Source of the DNA: Rhodobacter sp.
Lineage (GTDB): Bacteria > Pseudomonadota > Alphaproteobacteria > Rhodobacterales > Rhodobacteraceae
Direction of reading: 5' to 3'
DNA: 10,141 nt
NCBI GenBank assembly: GCA_013824055.1
Contig: PNNE01000107.1
Coordinates: 1 to 10,141 of the forward strand
Under the pieces are notes generated by a model, which saw only the letters and a list, made by a program, of their open reading frames with translations, made no database searches and was not told the DNA's origin. Numbering within the stretch: position 1 is the stretch's first letter; every line of letters starts with the position of its first letter. Below are positions 6,189 to 10,141 of the stretch, in pieces. Both the position numbers and the translations under genes were made by a program.

Positions 6189-7015
6189 GCCCTGGCCCTG
6201 CGCTTCGCGGCCAGCAGGCCATGTTTCGGGGCGAAGAGGAAGGCGAGAGAGAAGCAGGCGGCCTGCAGCAGGACGATCACGCCGCCGGTGGCTCCGTCGA
6301 GGAAGTAGCTGAGATAGGCGCCCGCGAAGGCGGTGCCGGCGCCGATCCCGGCGGCGAGGGTCAGAAGCCGGGGGAAGCGGTCGGTCAGAAGGTAGGCGGT
6401 TGCCCCCGGCGTGACGACCATCGCGACGACGAGGAAGGCCCCGACGGTCTGCATGGCGGCGACGGTGGAGGCGGAGAGCAGGGTGAAGAAGACGATCTTG
6501 AGCAGATCGGGCCGCAGGCCGATGGTGCGGGCATGCGCCTCGTCGAAGAAGGTGACCATCAGGTCCTTCCAGAGGATCAGGAGGACGGCGGCCGAGATGC
6601 CTCCGATCAGGACGAGTTGCAGGGTGTCCTCGGGCGAGATGGCCAGGATGTTGCCCATCGTGATGGTCTGGATCGAGACCGAGGCGGGGTAGATCGAGAT
6701 CAGGAACAGACCCAGGCCGAAGAACGAGGTGAAGATGAGGCCGATGATGGTGTCGGTCTTGAGCCCGGTGCGGTTGGTGAGAAACAGGATGGCGGCGGCG
6801 GCCAGCCCTCCGGACAGGAAGGCGCCGAGGGCGAAGGGAAGGCCCAGGATGTAGGCGCCCGCCACGCCGGGGACGACCGAATGGGAAAGCGCGTCGCCGA
6901 TCAGCGACCAGCCCTTGAGCATGAGGTAGGCCGACAGGAACCCGCAGACCCCGCCGACCAGGGCCGAGACCCACATCGCGTTGGTCATGTAGGCATAGGC
7001 GAAGGGCTCAAGCAT
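6185..7015 (-). CDS. sitC: Mn/Fe (or Zn) ABC importer permease, first subunit (SitC/YfeC class)
   Basis: A 276-aa inner-membrane permease, partner of SitD. It begins MLEPFAYAYMTNAMW, typical of SitC/YfeC proteins, with the ABC-3 signature GDALSHSVVPG at 40-50. Further segments are NRTGLKTDTIIGLIFTSFF (81-99), TITMGNILAISPED (117-130) and FDEAHARTIGL (157-167, likely ATPase contact). TVGAFLVVAMVVTPGATAYL (190-209) follows, and the C-terminus is basic (AAKRRARA). About 8 membrane segments are seen. A TTG at 7102 extends the frame by 29 residues with no family-like sequence. ATG 7015 is preferred on homology although its ribosome-binding site is weak. It follows sitB after 141 nt containing a strong hairpin, which may reduce permease output relative to SitA and SitB. 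Confidence 0.9.
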   Translation of the reverse strand: MLEPFAYAYMTNAMWVSALVGGVCGFLSAYLMLKGWSLIGDALSHSVVPGVAGAYILGLPFALGAFLSGGLAAAAILFLTNRTGLKTDTIIGLIFTSFFGLGLFLISIYPASVSIQTITMGNILAISPEDTLQLVLIGGISAAVLLILWKDLMVTFFDEAHARTIGLRPDLLKIVFFTLLSASTVAAMQTVGAFLVVAMVVTPGATAYLLTDRFPRLLTLAAGIGAGTAFAGAYLSYFLDGATGGVIVLLQAACFSLAFLFAPKHGLLAAKRRARA

Positions 7016-7156
7016 GACAGGTTGCGCCTGGGTCGGGGCGGTTCTCGAACGGAGCGCTGACGCGCAAGGCCCTTGTCTCGCCGTTTTGCGTGAAGGACGC
7101 AAAACGGCTCGGAGAGCCTCCGGCGGGGATATTTGGGCAAATGTGAAAGGCTTGGG
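7016..7156 (-). other. sitB-sitC intercistronic region
   Basis: This is the only wide gap inside an otherwise tightly packed importer operon. Besides the 12-bp hairpin it carries, on the plus strand, GCCTCCGGCGGGGATATTT followed by GGGCAAATGTGAAAGG. I recall this block as recurring in Rhodobacteraceae intergenic DNA, so the gap may be an inserted extragenic repeat unit. No T-tract follows the hairpin in the direction of transcription, so full termination is not predicted. Confidence 0.5.
7080..7108 (-). repeat. 12-bp perfect inverted repeat (hairpin) between sitB and sitC
   Basis: GCCGTTTTGCGT (7080-7091) and ACGCAAAACGGC (7097-7108) are perfect inverse complements around a 5-nt loop. In the minus-strand transcript this is a stable hairpin 65 nt before the sitC start codon. 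Such intercistronic stems often protect the upstream mRNA from 3' decay or mark a processing site. It could alternatively be a palindromic extragenic repeat or a protein-binding site. It lacks the poly-U tail of an intrinsic terminator. Confidence 0.75.
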
Positions 7157-8041
7157 TCATGTGTCGCCCTTGCGGCCGTACTGGACGAAGGGGCGTTCGT
7201 CGTCGGTGAGGATGCTGATCTCGCGGCTGTCGTCGTCGTCGTGCAGGTCGGTGCCGCCGAGGGTGAAGCGGCGCAGGACGCCGCCAAAGGCGTGTTCCAG
7301 GTTGTCGCGGGTGAAGGTGGTCTCGGTCGGCCCGTAGGCGAGGACCGTGCCCTTGACGAGGACGGTCCGGTCGCAGAAATCCGGGACCGAGCCCAGGTTG
7401 TGGGTCGAGACGAGCATCACATGGCCTTCGTCGCGCAGGGTGCGGAGCAGGGCGATGATCTGTTCCTCGGTCTTCACGTCGACGCCGGTGAAGGGTTCGT
7501 CGAGCAGGATGATCCGGCCTTCCTGCGCCAGCGCGCGGGCCAGGAAGACGCGCTTCTTCTGGCCGCCGGAAAGCTCGCCGATCTGGCGGTGGCGAAGGTC
7601 GGAGAGGCCGACGCGGGACAGGGCTTCGTCGACCTTGGCGCGGTCGGAGGCAGAGGGGCGGCGCAGGAGCCCCATGTGGCCGTAGCGGCCCATCAGGACG
7701 ACATCCTCGACCAGGACGGGGAAGGACCAGTCCACCTCCTCGGCCTGGGGGACGTAGGCGACGAGGTTCTGGCGCAGCGCATCGCGGACCGGCATGCCCA
7801 GCAGGCGGATCGTGCCGCGGGCGACGGGGACGAAGCCCATGATCGCCTTGAAAAGGGTCGATTTGCCCGCCCCGTTCACCCCCACGAGCGCGGTGATCGT
7901 GCCGCGGGGGATCCGGAAGCTGGCGTCGGTCAGGGCGGTCAGGCCGTTGCGGTAGGTGACGGTGACGCCTTCGGCGAAGATGCCCTCACCCCCCGCCCCT
8001 GGATCGTCCCCCGCCCCTGGATCGCCCGCGGTGTCGTGCAT
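7157..8041 (-). CDS. sitB: Mn/Fe (or Zn) ABC importer ATP-binding protein (SitB/YfeB class)
   Basis: A 294-aa cytoplasmic ATPase that powers the SitC-SitD permease pair. Motifs in order: Walker A GVNGAGKST (54-62), Q-loop VPQAEEVDWSFP (Q99), LSGGQKKR signature (157-164), Walker B IILLDEP (177-183) with catalytic E182, D-loop GVD, and the switch His in STHN (H214). QAEEVDW after the Q-loop is typical of metal-type importers. The N-terminal 20 residues are Gly/Asp/Pro-rich and include a 6-residue tandem duplication. The tail after about 265 is acidic (HDDDDS, then TDDERPF). Both extensions lie outside the usual catalytic core. ATG 8041 follows the sitA stop by 7 nt, and the sitA TGA is part of the TGAGGA ribosome-binding site, so translation is coupled. 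Confidence 0.93.
   Translation of the reverse strand: MHDTAGDPGAGDDPGAGGEGIFAEGVTVTYRNGLTALTDASFRIPRGTITALVGVNGAGKSTLFKAIMGFVPVARGTIRLLGMPVRDALRQNLVAYVPQAEEVDWSFPVLVEDVVLMGRYGHMGLLRRPSASDRAKVDEALSRVGLSDLRHRQIGELSGGQKKRVFLARALAQEGRIILLDEPFTGVDVKTEEQIIALLRTLRDEGHVMLVSTHNLGSVPDFCDRTVLVKGTVLAYGPTETTFTRDNLEHAFGGVLRRFTLGGTDLHDDDDSREISILTDDERPFVQYGRKGDT
7990..8024. repeat. 18-bp in-frame tandem repeat in the 5' end of sitB
   Basis: CCCCCGCCCCTGGATCG occurs at 7990-8006 and again at 8008-8024, a period of 18 bp. On the coding strand it adds six residues (DPGAG units in GDPGAGDDPGAGG, about residues 6-18) without breaking the frame. It is probably a recent slippage duplication in a disordered N-terminal leader. 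Confidence 0.8.
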
Positions 8042-8048
8042 GTGGTCC

Positions 8049-8945
8049 TCAGTTCGCCGGGGTCAGGCCCTGGGCAATGGTTCCGGTGGTGACCTTGAGC
8101 AGGTCGAGATAGGTCGGCACCGGCCCGTCGCCAGCGCTGAGACTGTCGACATAGAGGATACCGCCGAAAGCCGCGCCTGTCTCGCGGGCGACCTGTTCGG
8201 CAGGGTCGGAGGCCACGGTGCTTTCGCAGAAGACCGCCGGGACCTGGTGTTCGCGCACCCCGTCGATCACCGCCTGGACCTGGCGGGGCGTGCCCTGCTG
8301 GTCGGCGTTGATCGGCCAGAGGTAAAGCTCTTGCAGACCAAGGTCGCGGGCGAGGTAGCTGAAGGCACCTTCGCAGGACACCAGCCAGCGGCGGTCTTCG
8401 GGGAGGGCTTCGATCTGGGCTTTCAACGGGTCAAGGGCGGCGCGGAGCTGGGTCTTGTAGGCCTCGGCGTTGGCTGCATAGGTCGCGGCGTTGGCGGGGT
8501 CGACCTCGGACAGGGCACCCGCGATATTGTCCACATAGATCAGCGCGTTGTCGATGCTCATCCAGGCATGGGGGTTGGGCTTGCCCTCATATTCGCCGGC
8601 CGAGATCGGGATCGGCACGATGCCATCGGTCAGCGTGGCCGAGGGCACGTCGCCGAGGTTGGTCAGGAACTGCTCGAACCAGCGCTCCAGGTTCAACCCG
8701 TTCCACAGGATCAGGTCGGCATCCGAAGCGCCGACGATGTCCTGCGGGGTGGGCTCGTAGCCGTGGATCTCGGCACCGGGCTTGGTGATCGAGACGACCT
8801 CGACCCCCTCCCCCGCGACGTTGCGGGCCATGTCGGCGATCACGGTGAAGGTGGTCACGACCTTGAGCGGGTCCTGCGCCTGGGCAGTGACCGGCAGCGC
8901 GGCAGTCAGGGTGGCAAGCAGCAGGAAGCGGCGGGAAATCGGCAT
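8049..8945 (-). CDS. sitA: Periplasmic Mn/Fe (or Zn) binding protein of the ABC importer (SitA/YfeA class)
   Basis: A 298-aa cluster A-I solute-binding protein that captures a divalent metal in the periplasm and delivers it to SitCD. It has a Sec signal peptide: basic MPISRR, hydrophobic core LLLATLTAALPV, and likely cleavage after AQA (residue 23). Metal ligands expected from PsaA/SitA-type proteins are present: H61 (EIHGYEPTP), H126 (NPHAWM), E192 (SCEGAFSYLARD) and D267 (YVDSLS). The H126-E192-D267 spacings (66 and 75) match those of pneumococcal PsaA. There is no His-rich loop as in many ZnuA proteins. YLWPINADQQGTP (208-220) is characteristic of the SitA/YfeA group. ATG 8945 has GGAG with a 5-nt spacer. 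It is the first gene of the operon, behind a Fur/Mur-like box. Mn is the likeliest substrate, with Fe possible. Confidence 0.93.
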   Translation of the reverse strand: MPISRRFLLLATLTAALPVTAQAQDPLKVVTTFTVIADMARNVAGEGVEVVSITKPGAEIHGYEPTPQDIVGASDADLILWNGLNLERWFEQFLTNLGDVPSATLTDGIVPIPISAGEYEGKPNPHAWMSIDNALIYVDNIAGALSEVDPANAATYAANAEAYKTQLRAALDPLKAQIEALPEDRRWLVSCEGAFSYLARDLGLQELYLWPINADQQGTPRQVQAVIDGVREHQVPAVFCESTVASDPAEQVARETGAAFGGILYVDSLSAGDGPVPTYLDLLKVTTGTIAQGLTPAN

Positions 8946-8969
8946 GTAAGCTCCATTGGGTCTGGTTGC

Positions 8970-8998
8970 AGTAGAATGTAAATGAGAAGCATTTGCAA
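8970..8998 (-). promoter_or_regulatory. Predicted sigma-70 type promoter of the sit operon
   Basis: Reading the minus strand, TTGCAA (8998-8993) and TCTACT (8975-8970) stand 17 nt apart and each match the consensus -35 and -10 at 4 of 6 positions. Transcription would begin near 8963, giving a leader under 20 nt before the sitA ATG at 8945. The prediction is by eye. Its main support is the correct spacer and its overlap with an operator-like palindrome. Confidence 0.5.
8977..8997. promoter_or_regulatory. Fur/Mur-type operator upstream of sitA
   Basis: A 21-bp near-perfect palindrome: TGTAAATG (8977-8984), centre AGAAG, CATTTGCA (8990-8997), with one mismatch between arms. Its central 19 bp, GTAAATGAGAAGCATTTGC, match the classical Fur consensus GATAATGATAATCATTATC at 13 of 19 positions. 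The box lies 32-52 nt before the sitA start, overlapping the -35 and spacer, where a bound repressor would block RNA polymerase. In alphaproteobacteria, Mur (a Fur homologue) represses sitABCD in the presence of Mn, so Mur is the likely binder; Fur is an alternative. Confidence 0.75.
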
Positions 8999-9035
8999 GA
9001 AGGCAAGGCCCCCCTGCCCCTTGGCCGCAGGAATT

Positions 9036-10106
9036 TCAGCGTTCTTCGGGCAGAAACCGCAGCGCAAGCGGCGCCAGGACCAGGACCACAAGGATGCGGG
9101 CGACGTGGTGCAGGGCCACGAAGGCCACATCGGCGTGGATGGCCAGCGCGATCAGGCCCATCTCGGTCAGGCCGCCGGGCGCAAGCGCCAGCAGCGCCTG
9201 GTCAAGCCCGACGCCCGCCGCCCGCCCCATCGCCAGGCCCGCCACCAGGGCCAGGGCCAGGGTCAGGATCGTCGAGCCAAGGCTGAGAAGTCCCGCGCGC
9301 GCCAGCATCACCGGGGCGATCCCCAGGAAGCGGCACCCGAGGATCGTGCCCAGCACCACCTGCGCCGCATTGACCAGCAGGGCCGGCGGGGCGCTTTCGG
9401 TGTAGCCCGCCAGATGCACCGCGGCCGACAGGATCAGCGGACCCAGGAAGGTCGGCGCGGGCAACCGCAGCCGGGTGCCAAGCAGTGCCCCCAGCACCGC
9501 CGACGCGGTCAGGATCGCGGCATCGGCCAGCCCCAGCGCCGGACCCGGCGCCATCGCGGCGGCGCCCAGGTCATGCCCCAGCACCAACCGGAACAGCAAG
9601 GCCATCAGCGCGATGGTGACGACGATGCGCAGCGAATGGGCCAGCACGATGGCGGGGACATTGGCACCCCGCGCCTCGCCGAACTCGATCATCTCGGACA
9701 GGCCGCCGGGCATGCCGGCGAAATAGGCCGTGGTCCAGTCCTGCCGCCCGACGTAGCGGTAGAACGGCACGACGACCACGGCGACAACCACGAGATAGAC
9801 CAGCAGGATCGCCAGCGTCACCAGCATCTCGTCGACCTGACCCATGACCTCGGGCATGAAGCGCGAGCCGAGAAGCACGCCGATGATCGCCACGATGGCC
9901 GGGCGCAGCCGCGCAGGCCCCTGCACCGGCAGGCCCGCGACCGAGGCGGTCATGGTGACGAACAGCGCGCCCAGCATCCAGGGCAAGGGGAGCGCGAGGG
10001 CATGGAAGACCACGCCGCCCACAGTTCCAAGCGCCAGTCCCGCAGCTGTTCGGGCCAATGTCGGCACGGCCGATCCGATGCGTTCACAGGGCGTCCAAGG
10101 CGCCAC
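9036..10106 (-). CDS. AbrB-family integral membrane protein
   Basis: A 356-aa polytopic membrane protein of the family named after E. coli AbrB (formerly 'ammonia monooxygenase-like'), of uncertain transport role. It shows the internal duplication of the family: LPLPWMLGAL (39-48) matches LRLPAPTFLGPLIL (213-226), GVLLGSRF (76-83) matches GTILGCRF (253-260), and GMPGGLSEM (131-139) matches APGGLTEM (309-316), all about 175 residues apart. Roughly 9-10 hydrophobic segments are seen. GTG 10106 has no obvious ribosome-binding site. GTG 10067 (residue 14) is an alternative nearer the first membrane helix, and the frame stays open to the window edge, so the true start is uncertain. It is upstream of and on the same strand as sitA, but that gene has its own promoter in the 90-nt gap. 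Confidence 0.88.
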   Translation of the reverse strand: MAPWTPCERIGSAVPTLARTAAGLALGTVGGVVFHALALPLPWMLGALFVTMTASVAGLPVQGPARLRPAIVAIIGVLLGSRFMPEVMGQVDEMLVTLAILLVYLVVVAVVVVPFYRYVGRQDWTTAYFAGMPGGLSEMIEFGEARGANVPAIVLAHSLRIVVTIALMALLFRLVLGHDLGAAAMAPGPALGLADAAILTASAVLGALLGTRLRLPAPTFLGPLILSAAVHLAGYTESAPPALLVNAAQVVLGTILGCRFLGIAPVMLARAGLLSLGSTILTLALALVAGLAMGRAAGVGLDQALLALAPGGLTEMGLIALAIHADVAFVALHHVARILVVLVLAPLALRFLPEER

Positions 10107-10141
10107 CGCAAGAGGGACAGAACGGACGCAGGATGGATTTC

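Noticed and set aside
5463..7060. Long plus-strand frames opposite sitC and sitD
   Set aside because: Asp/Gly/Gln-rich shadows of hydrophobic permease codons, with no ribosome-binding site or motif.
7016..7102. 29-residue N-terminal extension of SitC from TTG 7102
   Set aside because: It would translate the intergenic hairpin. SitC/YfeC proteins normally start right at the MLEPF-like segment.
7133..8981. Plus-strand frames opposite sitB and sitA
   Set aside because: Antisense shadows of genes whose motifs (Walker A, LSGGQ, metal ligands) are unmistakable.
9000..9035. Possible terminator after the AbrB-family gene (GCAAGG ... CCTTGGC)
   Set aside because: The arms pair only with a bulge, and no T-tract follows in the direction of transcription; too weak to call.
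10133..10141. ATG at 10133 on the plus strand, possible start of a divergent gene
   Set aside because: Only three codons are visible before the window ends and no well-spaced ribosome-binding site precedes it.
1..10141. CRISPR array, tRNA/rRNA, insertion sequence, integrase or toxin-antitoxin genes
   Set aside because: Looked for and not seen; there are no regularly spaced direct repeats, cloverleaf-like segments or transposase motifs.

Overview
The window looks like chromosomal DNA from an alphaproteobacterium of the Rhodobacteraceae (Paracoccus/Rhodobacter type). This is inferred from the very high G+C content, the AGGA/GGAG ribosome-binding sites, the gene families present, and an intergenic block (GCCTCCGGCGGGGATATTT-like plus a long hairpin) of a kind I associate with that family. 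No database was consulted.

Layout from left to right. (1) 1-225: the 3' end of urocanate hydratase (hutU, histidine degradation), running rightward out of a hut locus outside the window. (2) 244-879: a convergent DUF1801/YdeI-type gene. (3) 880-1395: a mostly non-coding stretch with one plausible 51-codon gene and a 77-nt two-level inverted repeat that could end transcription from both sides. (4) 1396-2832: a divergent pair, a PHP-fold metallohydrolase on the minus strand and a one-cysteine ArsR-family repressor on the plus strand, separated by 123 bp with nested inverted repeats. (5) 8945 down to 2902: a long minus-strand gene series. It begins at a promoter carrying a Fur/Mur-type box and runs through a complete SitABCD/YfeABCD-class metal ABC importer: binding protein, ATPase, permease, permease. 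A GT4 glycosyltransferase with an extra C-terminal helical domain follows, then an SDR oxidoreductase. (6) 9036-10106: an AbrB-family membrane protein on the minus strand, upstream of the importer.

How the genes work together. The importer genes are tightly packed: 7-nt spacing between sitA and sitB, and an ATGA overlap between sitC and sitD. The exception is the sitB-sitC junction, where 141 nt hold a 12-bp perfect hairpin. The operator-like palindrome lies inside the predicted promoter of sitA, so metal-responsive repression of the whole series is the simplest reading. Metal ligands H61, H126, E192 and D267 of SitA fit the manganese/iron cluster rather than a three-His zinc site. The glycosyltransferase and SDR are themselves joined by an ATGA overlap and lie 63 nt beyond sitD, so they may be co-expressed with metal uptake. 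This is the least expected linkage in the window.

I see no rRNA, tRNA, CRISPR array, transposase, integrase or phage gene. Nothing here is demonstrably a new defence or mobile system. The points most worth checking are the Sit-GT-SDR linkage, the hairpin with its bridging ORF between sitB and sitC, the ArsR protein that lacks the usual second cysteine, and the 77-nt inverted repeat.
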